In this document: positions 16,331 to 25,838 of the stretch, piece after piece
How the letters are laid out: every line of letters starts with the position of its first letter
Numbering within the stretch: position 1 is the stretch's first letter
Assembly: GCA_963710745.1 (NCBI GenBank)
Contig: CAVQBP010000024.1
Coordinates: 682,001-746,000, forward strand
Direction of reading: 5' to 3'
Origin: CAVQBP01 sp963710745
GTDB taxonomy: Bacteria; Bacteroidota; Ignavibacteria; Ignavibacteriales; Ignavibacteriaceae
DNA length: 64,000 nucleotides
The notes under the pieces: model-generated
Seen by the model: the letters and a program-made list of their open reading frames with translations, nothing else
What the model was told of the DNA's origin: nothing
Databases searched by the model: none
Position numbers and translations under genes: made by a program

Positions 16331-16651
16331 TTTAACCTCATTTTAGCATCAAAATTTATTATTGATTTATTCAATGGAAGTGCCAACTGTGGCATAAGAA
16401 ATATTTACCTTATGAAATTGCTGCATCAATGTTTTCGGTAAAAATTACTTTTATGATTGCGCAATAATTACTGTATATAAAGAAAAATCATGTTTAAAAT
16501 TGGAACAGTTTTTCTTAATATTTTCATAATAATTTATAAATAGACTATTTACAGCCCTGTTTTTTTAAGATTTGAACCTTTATTTCAAAGTAAACATATT
16601 TTGCATTTCTATATAAAAGGTTATATTACACTATTAAAAATTAGCTAATTG
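16331..16651 (+). promoter_or_regulatory. Divergent intergenic region with second copy of the bipartite element
   Basis: This 321-base AT-rich region between the lipoprotein and the GAF kinase has no supported gene. It contains TGGCATAA (16390-16397) and ATGAAATTGCT (16412-16422), the pair of words also found at 11852-11880. Nothing else could be defined. Confidence 0.4.
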
Positions 16652-17950
16652 ATGAAGTTTTCAGAGTTAAAAAACAAAATTGACGAGGCGCAAAAAAGCT
16701 CAGTAACAGATGAAGCTGTAAGGGTTAAAAATCTTGAAGTGATTCTTGATATTGTAAAAAGTATAAACAGAACCCTTATTATTGAAGATGTCCTTGAATT
16801 AGTTCTTAAAAATGCTATAAAATTAACAAATTCCGAAAGAGGATTTATAGTATTAACCGGAAATTCAGGAAATCTTGAATATAAAATAGGATTAGATGCC
16901 AGAGACAATTCACTATCTGAAAATTTATTTAACGTAAGTACTACTGTAGTAAAGGATGTATTTGAAACAGGTCAATCAAAATTTATTGAATCTGCACAAA
17001 GCGACACGAATTACGATTCCAGTAAAAGCATTTTAAGACTTGAATTACAGACAATTCTTTGCGCTCCTTTAATCACAGATGAAAAGAAAATCGGGGTTAT
17101 TTATGTAGACAGTAAACAGCTTCATAAAATAAAAATCAGGGAAATAACTGATACCTTTGAAATTCTTGCAGGACAAGCCGCTACAGCTATCAGAAATGCT
17201 CAATTATATAACGGCCAGGTTAATGCTTACAATGCGTTGCAGGAAGCAAATGTACAACTGATACAGGCAGAGCGAAAAGCACTTAAATCAAGCATAGATT
17301 CCGAAATCGGACAGTCTCTGCAGGGATTGGTTCACCTGGCGCTTTTAGAAACAGAAAGCTTAATGCGGACTATTGAAAAGACCAGTAAAGATTACGAAAA
17401 AGAATTGGAAAGAACCGATCCGATAATATTTGATAGATTAAAATTAAAAGCCAAAGTTGCCAGTGATAGTATAAGAAGCATTCAAAAATATGCCCAGGTG
17501 CTGCTTGAAACTTCTGTAATGAACCTTAACAAAGACAGCGGCGATTTAAACCGTACAATTCAATCGGTAATAAAATATCTTGCCCCGATGAAAAAATTTA
17601 ACAAGATTATCTTTAAAACAGAATTTAATACTTTGCCGCCATGTAATTATGATTCTGAACAGATACAACACTTGTTTGTACAGCTCTTTACAAATTCTGC
17701 AGAAGCGAAACCGAATGCAACTGTTTTGACCAGATCATCTTATGAAAATAATAAAATAAATATTGTCGTTGAAGATGATGGTCCGGGATTCCCGGCTGGT
17801 AATAAAAACTCTTTCCTGGAATTACCTTCATCTAACAGGAGCGGTTACGGTTTGTTTTTATGTAAAAGTATCATAGATCGGCATAACGGGCAAATAAAAA
17901 TTTTGGATAAAGAAAATGGTGCCGCAATTGAAATATCATTACCAGTTTAA
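16652..17950 (+). CDS. GAF-domain sensor histidine kinase-like protein
   Basis: A 432-aa soluble signalling protein. Residues about 25-185 are a GAF domain (LRLELQTILCAPLI and VIYVDSKQ are typical), followed by a coiled helical region and a C-terminal HATPase_c domain with N-box FTNSAEAKPN, G1 VEDDGPGF and G2 GYGLFLCKSII. The dimerisation helix (SEIGQSLQGLVHLALLE) lacks the usual H-E/D-L-R phospho-acceptor context, so autophosphorylation is uncertain. I chose ATG at 16652 over the adjoining TTG; no strong RBS is seen. The next gene, 24 bases on, is a hybrid histidine kinase, so they are probably co-transcribed and may act together. Confidence 0.82.
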   Translation: MKFSELKNKIDEAQKSSVTDEAVRVKNLEVILDIVKSINRTLIIEDVLELVLKNAIKLTNSERGFIVLTGNSGNLEYKIGLDARDNSLSENLFNVSTTVVKDVFETGQSKFIESAQSDTNYDSSKSILRLELQTILCAPLITDEKKIGVIYVDSKQLHKIKIREITDTFEILAGQAATAIRNAQLYNGQVNAYNALQEANVQLIQAERKALKSSIDSEIGQSLQGLVHLALLETESLMRTIEKTSKDYEKELERTDPIIFDRLKLKAKVASDSIRSIQKYAQVLLETSVMNLNKDSGDLNRTIQSVIKYLAPMKKFNKIIFKTEFNTLPPCNYDSEQIQHLFVQLFTNSAEAKPNATVLTRSSYENNKINIVVEDDGPGFPAGNKNSFLELPSSNRSGYGLFLCKSIIDRHNGQIKILDKENGAAIEISLPV

Positions 17951-17974
17951 TTAAATCAAAGATTCGCCGTAATT

Positions 17975-19489
17975 ATGCCAATCAACATTCTTAAATATTT
18001 CAATTTACTTTATGACCCGATTCACTTCCCGATTGAAATAATTAATAAAGAAGGCAAAATTGTTTATGTTAATCCGGCATTTATTTATCAGTGGGATTAT
18101 AATTTCTCTGAGTTAAAAGAATATTCGATCTTTAATGATTCTGAAATAAAAAACAATAAAATAATAGAAAGTATTAATTATGCTTTTGAAACTAAAACAA
18201 GTGTTTCAATTGATAATTATACTGATTCACTGCTTAAAAGTAAACAAATCACAAAACCTATTTTCAGGACCAAAATTTTTTATATCTCCTTAAATTCCAA
18301 GGATTACGTGGTCCTCATCCATGAGGATGAAACCGAAGTCGTTTTGATGAATGAGGAATTCAACAAAGCAAGAGATTCACAAAAGGAAGCAGACAGACTA
18401 AAGAATAATTTCCTGAATGTACTTTCACATGAACTAAGGACACCCTTAAACATTATCTTAGGTTATTCTTCCATCATTAAAGAAAGTATGAAGGATAAAA
18501 TCAGCCCGGAAGACCGGGTTTATCTTGATAACCTGTACAGCGGAAGTGAAAGATTATTTAAAAGCATAACACAGATGCTTGAATTTGCTCAAATTGAAGC
18601 GGAAAATTATAAGCTTAATTTCGAGACAATAAACTTGATAACTATTCTGCAAAGCTGTATTGCATCGACGAGAGAAAATGCCAAGAATAAAAATGTTGAA
18701 ATAAATTCAAACTTTAATACTAAAGAAATTTATGTTAGTGTTGATATTCAGACCGTTGAAAATATTTTTAATAATCTGCTTAATAATGCGATAAAATTTA
18801 CCAAGCAAGGATTTGTAGAGGTCGAAACAAACCTGCTTCTTGAAAGAGAATTGGCAGTTGTCAGAATAAAAGATTCAGGTGTAGGCATATCGGCTGAATA
18901 TATGGATCATTTGTTTCAACCATTCAGCCAGGAGGATCTTAACATAGGAAGAAATTATGAGGGAAATGGTCTGGGTTTGGCTTTATCTAAAAGATACCTC
19001 GAAAAAATGGGAGGCTCCCTGCTTGTAGATAGCATCAAGGGGGTTGGTACTACCGTTACCTTTACGCTCCCGTTATCACCAGGGCATACCAAAAAAAAGA
19101 AAATACCCGAGGGGGATAAAAAAGTACATCTGAAAAAAATATTAATGCTTGATGATTCCAGCGACTCATACGGTTTAATTAATGCTTTTCTTAAGAAAAG
19201 TTTTGAAATCGAAGTTTATAATTTCGGAGATTTTCAGCTTGAAATGTTAAATAAAAAAGATTACAGGATAATTGTTTTTGATGTTAATCCAAACAGATGG
19301 AATGAAAGCGTTGAGATTTGTAAAGAGATAAAAAATTATGACAGCTATAACCGGCCTTTAATAATTATTTCCAGTGAATTTGCGGGGGATAGGATAAGGG
19401 AATTTTATGAAGCAGGTGCTGATAAATTCCTTGTTAAGCCCTTCTCTAAAAACGAATTAGTAAAATCATTGGAAGAGTTAAATGCTTAA
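17975..19489 (+). CDS. PAS-containing hybrid histidine kinase with C-terminal receiver
   Basis: A 504-aa cytoplasmic protein without membrane segments. Residues about 10-130 are PAS-like (EIINKEGKIVYVNPAF). The HisKA motif NVLSHELRTPLNIILGYSS lies around 150, and the ATPase has NNLLNNAIKFT, KDSGVGIS and GNGLGLALSKRYLEKMGG. The last ~115 residues are a receiver: LMLDDSS acidic patch, IIVFDVNP with the likely phospho-acceptor, and FLVKPFS lysine. All catalytic residues are present. The input signal is unknown. It follows the GAF kinase closely and is followed after 86 bases by a PAP2-like gene. Confidence 0.92.
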   Translation: MPINILKYFNLLYDPIHFPIEIINKEGKIVYVNPAFIYQWDYNFSELKEYSIFNDSEIKNNKIIESINYAFETKTSVSIDNYTDSLLKSKQITKPIFRTKIFYISLNSKDYVVLIHEDETEVVLMNEEFNKARDSQKEADRLKNNFLNVLSHELRTPLNIILGYSSIIKESMKDKISPEDRVYLDNLYSGSERLFKSITQMLEFAQIEAENYKLNFETINLITILQSCIASTRENAKNKNVEINSNFNTKEIYVSVDIQTVENIFNNLLNNAIKFTKQGFVEVETNLLLERELAVVRIKDSGVGISAEYMDHLFQPFSQEDLNIGRNYEGNGLGLALSKRYLEKMGGSLLVDSIKGVGTTVTFTLPLSPGHTKKKKIPEGDKKVHLKKILMLDDSSDSYGLINAFLKKSFEIEVYNFGDFQLEMLNKKDYRIIVFDVNPNRWNESVEICKEIKNYDSYNRPLIIISSEFAGDRIREFYEAGADKFLVKPFSKNELVKSLEELNA

Positions 19490-19575
19490 TATCTTCCCTG
19501 TTAAATGATTATGCAAAAATTTTCTCAGATCTTCTTTAATCTATAATAAACATAGAAATGCCTCAAGGCTCTTAG

Positions 19576-20238
19576 ATGGGAATAAATAACTCCAAGCATT
19601 CATATTTTGTCAATCTAAAAAAGAATTGGTTTAATTACTTATCCGGGAACAATTCATGGACAGAACCGGCTGTTACTTTAATTTTGCTCATAGCTACACT
19701 TGTTTTTTTCACTCATTTTATAAATGCAATTGAGACAAGAAATGGTGTGGAATTAAATGACCCGGTATTAAATTTGTTCCATCCAATTGATTTATCCGGT
19801 TTAATATTCAGTATCATTTATCTCTCTATAATTATCGGATTAATTACTCTTCTTGCTAGACCGAAAAGGCTTATTTTTGCTTTGCAGGTATATACCCTTG
19901 TAGTTTTGGTTAGAATTATAACTTTGTATTTAACACCTTTTAATGCACCGGGAAACATGATTCCGTTAGTAGATCCAATAGTTAAAAATATTGGTACCGG
20001 TCAGCTGCTGACAAAAGATTTGTTCTTCTCCGGTCATACCGCAACAATGTTCTTTTTATTCCTGGTTTCAGAAAATAAAAAAATGAAATCGATTTTCCTT
20101 TTCGGATTTATTATAATTGCAATAGCTGTACTTCTACAGCATGTCCATTATACTATTGATGTAGTGGCGGCACCATTCTTCACATATACTTCATTCCGGA
20201 TTATTTTGTTAACAAGGAATAGGCTTAATCTTAATTAA
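19576..20238 (+). CDS. PAP2-like (sphingomyelin-synthase-type) integral membrane protein
   Basis: A 220-aa membrane protein with about five to six hydrophobic helices. The motif DLFFSGHTATMFFL near 150 and HVHYTIDVVAAPFFTY near 190 give the S-G-H and H-Y-x-x-D pattern of the PAP2_C group, which contains sphingomyelin and inositol-phosphoceramide synthases and related lipid phosphatases or phosphotransferases. Substrate cannot be read from the sequence; a lipid phosphate or head-group donor at the inner membrane is the family expectation. The gene stands alone between signalling genes and a small unknown gene. Confidence 0.75.
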   Translation: MGINNSKHSYFVNLKKNWFNYLSGNNSWTEPAVTLILLIATLVFFTHFINAIETRNGVELNDPVLNLFHPIDLSGLIFSIIYLSIIIGLITLLARPKRLIFALQVYTLVVLVRIITLYLTPFNAPGNMIPLVDPIVKNIGTGQLLTKDLFFSGHTATMFFLFLVSENKKMKSIFLFGFIIIAIAVLLQHVHYTIDVVAAPFFTYTSFRIILLTRNRLNLN

Positions 20239-20299
20239 AATTCTTGGATCCATTTAAATTTTATTCTTATATTAATTAAAATTAAATGAGTTATTTAAA

Positions 20300-20638
20300 A
20301 TGGGAAAAGAAAATAATTCAGACATTATTGAATTATCCGGAATAATAAACCGGAATTTTTCAGAGATCTCCCCCGGGTTTCTTTTGAGCGTTAAGGATAT
20401 CAAAAACATTGAAGAGATGAAGAAATATTTATCTGATAAGATTAATATTCTGCTGGAAGAAAAATATGATTCGTTGATCAATATACTTTACAGGATAGAT
20501 ATTGATGACAAAAAAATAGAAATGATATTTTCTTCCGAGAGAAAAGAAAACATTTCAGATAAAATAGCAGATCTAATTATAGAAAGACAGATGCAGAAAA
20601 TTCATTATAGAAAAATGTACAAAGAAGGAAAACTCTAA
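20300..20638 (+). CDS. Small charged protein of unknown function
   Basis: A 112-aa soluble protein rich in I, E, K and D that I do not recognise. It seems to be an alpha/beta fold with a helical centre (IKNIEEMKKYLSDKINILLEEKYDSL is split over 40-66) and a C-terminal helix KIADLIIERQMQKIHYRKMYKEGK. There is no signal peptide. Acidic-basic balance and position before an ABC ATPase give no function. The start at 20300 is an ATG and the frame has coding-like composition. Confidence 0.6.
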   Translation: MGKENNSDIIELSGIINRNFSEISPGFLLSVKDIKNIEEMKKYLSDKINILLEEKYDSLINILYRIDIDDKKIEMIFSSERKENISDKIADLIIERQMQKIHYRKMYKEGKL

Positions 20639-20699
20639 CACATTATTTGAATAAGTTTTTCTTTGCTTATCTTTTAAATTGACAAATCAATTATTATTT

Positions 20700-21437
20700 A
20701 TGCCGATACAGCTAAAAAAAATAAATAAACGCTATGAGGATGTTAATGCACTAAATGATATCTCGTTGAATATTGAAGAGGGGAAAACTACTGTTTTAAT
20801 CGGCTCTAGCGGAAGCGGTAAATCAACATTAATTAGAATTATTATTGGCTTAATAAAAAAAGATTCCGGAGAAGTTATTATCGATAACAGAGAAATATCT
20901 TCTGTTAATCTTTTAGATATCCGCAAGCAGATTGGTTATGTAATCCAGGATGGGGGACTTTTTCCACATTTAACTGCAAAGAAGAATGTATCGCTCATCG
21001 CCGAATATGTTGGATGGACAAAAGATAAGATTGAAAACAGAATTAATGATTTGTCGATGCTTACTAAGTTTCCCCTGGATGGATTGGAAAGATATCCTGC
21101 TGAACTTTCCGGTGGACAAAAACAAAGAGTAAGTCTTATGCGTGCTTTAATGCTTGACCCTAAAATTCTTCTTTTAGATGAACCGCTTGGAGCGTTGGAT
21201 CCGTTAATTAGATATGATTTACAGGAAGACCTAAAAAAAATTTTCAAAGAGTTAAAAAAAACTGTTATACTTGTTACGCATGATTTAAGTGAAGCAGGAT
21301 TTTTCGGAGATAAAATTGTCTTATTAATGAATGGAAAGATTATCCAGACAGGAACAATAGAAGACCTTATAAAAAGGCCAAAGGATGGATTTGTAACAAG
21401 ATTCATTACTGCTCAAAGAGCTTTCGAAATTAATTAA
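20700..21437 (+). CDS. ABC transporter ATP-binding protein, osmoprotectant/betaine type (orphan)
   Basis: A 245-aa ABC ATPase from the ATG at 20700; an upstream TTG would add seven residues without an RBS. Motifs are Walker A GSSGSGKST, Q-loop VIQDGGLFPHLTAKKNV, signature LSGGQKQRVS, Walker B ILLLDEPLGALDP and VTHDLSEAGFFGDKI. The IQDGGLFPH segment and QTGTIEDLIKRP tail are typical of OpuCA/ProV/EgtV-type ATPases for glycine betaine, choline or related quaternary amines. No permease or binding-protein gene adjoins, so its partners must be elsewhere. The C-terminal CBS domains of full-length OpuCA are absent. Confidence 0.88.
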   Translation: MPIQLKKINKRYEDVNALNDISLNIEEGKTTVLIGSSGSGKSTLIRIIIGLIKKDSGEVIIDNREISSVNLLDIRKQIGYVIQDGGLFPHLTAKKNVSLIAEYVGWTKDKIENRINDLSMLTKFPLDGLERYPAELSGGQKQRVSLMRALMLDPKILLLDEPLGALDPLIRYDLQEDLKKIFKELKKTVILVTHDLSEAGFFGDKIVLLMNGKIIQTGTIEDLIKRPKDGFVTRFITAQRAFEIN

Positions 21438-21585
21438 TACAACATAATTATTATTAGGTTTCCACTTTTAAAACCTACATAAATGGATAGGTAAAAAACA
21501 CTCCATTCGGGGAATATCCTTAATCAATATATTTATTTATTTTATTGCAGTAACATAAATAGATGACAAACTTAGGTGTATTTAC

Positions 21586-23988
21586 ATGTCTCATAAATTT
21601 TACAAACTGCTTTATTTCCTATTTCTTTTTTTCATTATAAACTGCCTTTCTTTCGGAGAAGGCATACATGATTTGATACAGCCTCTGAACCTTTCTGACG
21701 GTGTTGCAGACACAGTTCTCATTTCCGATATATTTTACGCCGAAAATTATAATAACTTAGTATTGATTAAAAATCCCGTCATAACAGCAAAATTCAATAA
21801 TAATAAAACTAAGCTAATATTTACCCCTTCAGCTAATTTTGAAGGTATTTCTTTAATCGATTTTTATTTTGATAATAATACATATGAAATACCCGTAAGA
21901 GTAAACAGAATGCAGCAGATTACTTTTACATTTAAACCAACTGAAGAACATAAAGATGTTTTCCTGTTCGGAAGCTTTAACAGCTGGGACAGGAATAGCC
22001 TTCCGATGAAAAAGAAAGGAGATACTTACCAGCTGACTATCCCACTGGAACCCGGAAGATACCAGTATAAATTTTTTGCTGATGGAAAAGAACTGATTGA
22101 TCCCGGCAATCCGGAAAAAATACCGAATGGAATGGGAGATTATAATTCAGTTTTATCTGTTGCACCAAAACATAAAACAGAGCCATTCCTGCATATTTTA
22201 GGCGACAGCATATCAAATAACAGGGCAGTTTACTCATTTATTTATTTAAACAAAGAGAATGATGAAGCACTCTCACCAAATGATTTAATCGTCTTGTTTA
22301 ATAATCAAAAAATTTCCGCAGAAAATATTAGTCTGGCCGGAAATATAATTGCAGTATCTATTGATATATCAGAATTAAAAGGGAGAAATACTCTGCGCGC
22401 AGCTGTATCTAAAAATGATCAGGCTACAAATTTCCAAAATATTATTTTGTTTGACGGCATGCCAGCCGGTAGTAAAGATAATTTCACATGGCATGATGCG
22501 ATTATTTACTCTGCTTTAATAGATCGGTTTGATGATGGAGATACGACAATAAACAAACCAATTGTACAAGATTCACTATTTAGAAAAGCTAATTATATGG
22601 GTGGAGATTTCCAGGGAATCATTAATAAACTTAATGCTGGTTATTTTGATTCACTCGGAATAACAACTCTCTGGATTTCGCCTGTATACGATAACACAAA
22701 TCATGCATTCAGAGAATATCCGAAACCGCATCGCTGGTTCTCAGGTTACCATGGATACTGGCCAATTAAACCCCGTTCTGTTGAAGAAGAATTCGGAACG
22801 ATGAGTAAACTACAGGAATTAGTTAAAGCTGCACATGAACATAACATAAAAATATTGCTGGATATTGTTGCTCACCACGTACATGATGAACATCCTTACT
22901 ATAAAGAACATCGTGATTGGTTTGGCCACTTAAAATTACCGGACGGCAGATTAAATATCAGGATGTGGGATGAACACAGGTTAACTACCTGGTTTGAACC
23001 ATTTATGCCCTCTTTTGATTTCATTCACTCCAAGGCAGCAGTTGAAGCAGTTACAGACGATGCAATTTGGTGGCTGGAAAAAGTTGGTGCCGATGGATTC
23101 AGGCAGGATGCAGTTAAACATATTCCGAATAATTTCTGGCGAAGATTGAATCAAAAGCTGGAAGAAGAAGTGGAAATTCCGCATGACAAAAAAGTATTCC
23201 AAATGGGTGAAACTTTCGGAAGTTATGATCTTGTTAAATCATATGTAAATAATGGTCAGCTGCCGGCTCAATTTAATTTTAATCTGTATGACGTTGCTAT
23301 ACCGACATTTTTGAACCGGAGTGCATCTTTTCAGCAGCTTGATAAAGAAATCAAGAAAAGTTTATATATCTTCGGTGAAAACAACCTGATGGGAAATATA
23401 ATGGACAGCCAGGATAAAGATCGATTTATGGCATATGCTGATAGTGACCTGGCAATTAACGATGGGAATTCGATTGAGATCGGATGGAACAATCCTCCCA
23501 AAGTTGATCATGAAAGCAGCTATAAAAAAGAGAGATTATATCTTTCATATCTTTTATCAATCCCGGGTATCCCTACAATTTACTATGGAGATGAAATCGG
23601 AATGACAGGTGCAGCCGACCCGGATAACAGAAGAATGATGAGATTCGGCAATCAATTAGACAACAACGAAAAAGAGAACCTGGAAGAAGTTAAAAAATTA
23701 ATTCATTTAAGAGATGATCATTCTGCTTTACGTTATGGAGATTATTATTCTTTAAATGCCGACACAAACATTTTCGCGTATTTAAGATCGGATATGAATG
23801 AAAGTGTTTTGGTAGTTTTAAATAAAAATCCTGAAGCACAAAATGTAGATTTGGAATTCCCTGCTTTCTATAAATCAAATTATATTATTGATCTTTTTAC
23901 AGGTGAAAAAATCAAATTAAACGGGAACAAAGCCGATATACCTGTAAAAGGAATTGGATACCGTTTTTTCAGTTTAAGACATAATTAA
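21586..23988 (+). CDS. GH13 alpha-amylase-family glycosidase with N-terminal CBM48-like module
   Basis: An 800-aa secreted enzyme (signal peptide about 1-24) acting on alpha-1,4-glucans such as maltodextrin or cyclodextrin. Residues about 110-185 resemble a CBM48 or AMPK-type glycogen-binding module (VFLFGSFNSWDR, GRYQYKFFADGK). The catalytic barrel begins near 300: region I DIVAHHVH, region II GFRQDAVKH with nucleophile D508, region III MGETFG with acid/base E542, and region IV DSQDKDR with D610, where Q replaces the usual histidine. A C-terminal all-beta domain follows. There is no Por sorting tail. A second GH13 gene starts 5 bases after the stop. Weak RBS AGGTG precedes the ATG. Confidence 0.93.
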   Translation: MSHKFYKLLYFLFLFFIINCLSFGEGIHDLIQPLNLSDGVADTVLISDIFYAENYNNLVLIKNPVITAKFNNNKTKLIFTPSANFEGISLIDFYFDNNTYEIPVRVNRMQQITFTFKPTEEHKDVFLFGSFNSWDRNSLPMKKKGDTYQLTIPLEPGRYQYKFFADGKELIDPGNPEKIPNGMGDYNSVLSVAPKHKTEPFLHILGDSISNNRAVYSFIYLNKENDEALSPNDLIVLFNNQKISAENISLAGNIIAVSIDISELKGRNTLRAAVSKNDQATNFQNIILFDGMPAGSKDNFTWHDAIIYSALIDRFDDGDTTINKPIVQDSLFRKANYMGGDFQGIINKLNAGYFDSLGITTLWISPVYDNTNHAFREYPKPHRWFSGYHGYWPIKPRSVEEEFGTMSKLQELVKAAHEHNIKILLDIVAHHVHDEHPYYKEHRDWFGHLKLPDGRLNIRMWDEHRLTTWFEPFMPSFDFIHSKAAVEAVTDDAIWWLEKVGADGFRQDAVKHIPNNFWRRLNQKLEEEVEIPHDKKVFQMGETFGSYDLVKSYVNNGQLPAQFNFNLYDVAIPTFLNRSASFQQLDKEIKKSLYIFGENNLMGNIMDSQDKDRFMAYADSDLAINDGNSIEIGWNNPPKVDHESSYKKERLYLSYLLSIPGIPTIYYGDEIGMTGAADPDNRRMMRFGNQLDNNEKENLEEVKKLIHLRDDHSALRYGDYYSLNADTNIFAYLRSDMNESVLVVLNKNPEAQNVDLEFPAFYKSNYIIDLFTGEKIKLNGNKADIPVKGIGYRFFSLRHN

Positions 23989-23993
23989 ATATC

Positions 23994-25832
23994 ATGAAAA
24001 ATGTTATTCAATTCTGTTTAATATTATTAATATTTGTTTTCACAGGTGAGAAAGATCAGCAGAGATTAATTCCGAGAGTTCCTGAATGGTCAAAAACTGC
24101 TGTTTGGTACCAGATATTCCCAGAGAGATTTGCAAGCGGAGATAAAGATAATGATCCGGCTCCACACGAAATGGAAGGTGCATGGCCATTTCAAATCCCT
24201 GCTGGCTGGAAAGTTTCTCCATGGACTTCCGATTGGTACAAGCTGCAGCCATGGGAAAAAGCAAACGGTCATGATTTTTACTGGAATGCAGGGGTAAGAA
24301 GATATGGTGGCGATATTCAGGGAATTATTAATCATCTTGATTATTTGCAGAAATTAGGCATAACAGCAATATATCTTAATCCTATCTTTGAATCCCCTTC
24401 ACTTCATAAATATGATACCAGAATGTACCGTCATGTGGACAATAATTTTGGCCCGGATCCTAACGAAGATGAAAAAATCTGGGCGGAAGAAAAACCAGAT
24501 GATCCCGAAACCTGGAAATGGACTTCTGCAGATAAACTATTCTTAAGGCTTATTAAGGAAGTTCATAAAAGAAATATGAAAATAATTATTGACGGTGTAT
24601 TTAACCATGTGGGAACTTCTTTCTGGGCTTTTAAGGATGTTATAAAAAACCAGCAAAAATCTCCTTATAAAGATTGGTTCATAATAAAATCATGGGATGA
24701 TCCCAATACACAACAAGATGAATTTGATTATGAGGGTTGGGCGGGAATAAAAGAACTTCCCGAAATTAATAAGAACGGAAGGAATGATCTCGCTGATGGT
24801 TTTGCAAATCATATTCACCGAATAATTAAAAGATGGATGGAACCGGATGGAAATATTGCTGATGGAATTGACGGCTGGCGGCTTGATGTAGCTGAAAAGA
24901 TCAACATTAAATTCTGGAAAGAATTCAGGTACTGGGTAAAAGAGATTAATCCTGAAGCATATATAACAGGTGAAATCTGGTGGGAAGATTGGCAGAAGAA
25001 TAAAATGTTTAATGCTTCTCCATGGCTGCAGGGAAATTCTTTTGACGGAATTATGGATTATCGTTTTGCCAGGGCAGTGAAAAAATTTGTAATCGATAAA
25101 AAAGATCAAATAGCCCCGGAGGCATTTTCAGATAGTATACAGGCATTAATCCATGATTACCCGGAAGATAATTTATTTGCATTGCAGAATTTAATGGACA
25201 GCCATGATGTTGACAGGATTGCTTCACAGATTGTGAATCCTGACAGGTGGTATGATCACTATGCTAATCCATCTCAAAATAAAAGTTACCTGGTACGAAA
25301 GCCAAGTGCTGATGAAATACTTAAGCAATATTTAATTGCAGGAATTCAAATGACATTGCCGGGCGCTCCAATGGTTTATTATGGTGACGAAGCAGGTATG
25401 TGGGGCGGCGATGACCCGGACTGCCGTAAACCTATGATCTGGCCGGAATTAAAATATGAATCTGAAAAAACAGATCCTTTAAGTCGTACACGCCCAAATG
25501 ATTCAGTAAAATTTGATACGAAACTATTCAATTGGTATAAAGATTTAATTTCATTAAGAAATGAAAATAAAACTCTTTCTTTAGGTAATCTGAAATTCTT
25601 TTTAATTAATAATGATAAGAAAATTGTTGGTTATTCAAGGTCATTAAATTTAAAAACATTTTTTATTATTGTTAATAATAAAAACAAAGAAGACAAAATA
25701 AATATTGACCTGGCTAATTTTGATATTCCGGCAAATAAATTGACAGATTTATTAAATGAAAATATTGTTGATGGCCGGGAAGGTATATATAATATTAACT
25801 TAAGACCCTATGGAATTGTTATACTGAATTAA
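23994..25832 (+). CDS. GH13 alpha-amylase-family glycosidase (neopullulanase/cyclomaltodextrinase-like)
   Basis: A 612-aa enzyme with a short hydrophobic N-terminus (about 1-18) that should direct export. The barrel starts at about 38 (AVWYQIFPERFASGD). Conserved regions are IIDGVFNHVG (I), DGWRLDVAEK with D298 (II), YITGEIWW with E327 (III) and DSHDVDR with D405 (IV), so all catalytic residues are present. A beta-sandwich C-terminal domain closes the protein. It has no sorting tail. It is cotranscribed with the preceding GH13 gene and converges with the PPIase gene 6 bases away. Exact substrate (maltodextrin, pullulan or cyclodextrin) cannot be decided. Confidence 0.92.
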   Translation: MKNVIQFCLILLIFVFTGEKDQQRLIPRVPEWSKTAVWYQIFPERFASGDKDNDPAPHEMEGAWPFQIPAGWKVSPWTSDWYKLQPWEKANGHDFYWNAGVRRYGGDIQGIINHLDYLQKLGITAIYLNPIFESPSLHKYDTRMYRHVDNNFGPDPNEDEKIWAEEKPDDPETWKWTSADKLFLRLIKEVHKRNMKIIIDGVFNHVGTSFWAFKDVIKNQQKSPYKDWFIIKSWDDPNTQQDEFDYEGWAGIKELPEINKNGRNDLADGFANHIHRIIKRWMEPDGNIADGIDGWRLDVAEKINIKFWKEFRYWVKEINPEAYITGEIWWEDWQKNKMFNASPWLQGNSFDGIMDYRFARAVKKFVIDKKDQIAPEAFSDSIQALIHDYPEDNLFALQNLMDSHDVDRIASQIVNPDRWYDHYANPSQNKSYLVRKPSADEILKQYLIAGIQMTLPGAPMVYYGDEAGMWGGDDPDCRKPMIWPELKYESEKTDPLSRTRPNDSVKFDTKLFNWYKDLISLRNENKTLSLGNLKFFLINNDKKIVGYSRSLNLKTFFIIVNNKNKEDKINIDLANFDIPANKLTDLLNENIVDGREGIYNINLRPYGIVILN

Positions 25833-25838
25833 ATTTTC

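Noticed and set aside
20936..21406. 156-residue minus-strand frame opposite the ABC ATPase
   Set aside because: It is antisense to clear Walker and signature motifs of the ATPase and has composition of a mirror frame.
21503..21517. CCATTCGGGGAATAT as another copy of the ACTACCTAAAT-type operator upstream of the first amylase
   Set aside because: Only the central ATT and GGG agree; the TAGT half is absent, so the match is too weak.
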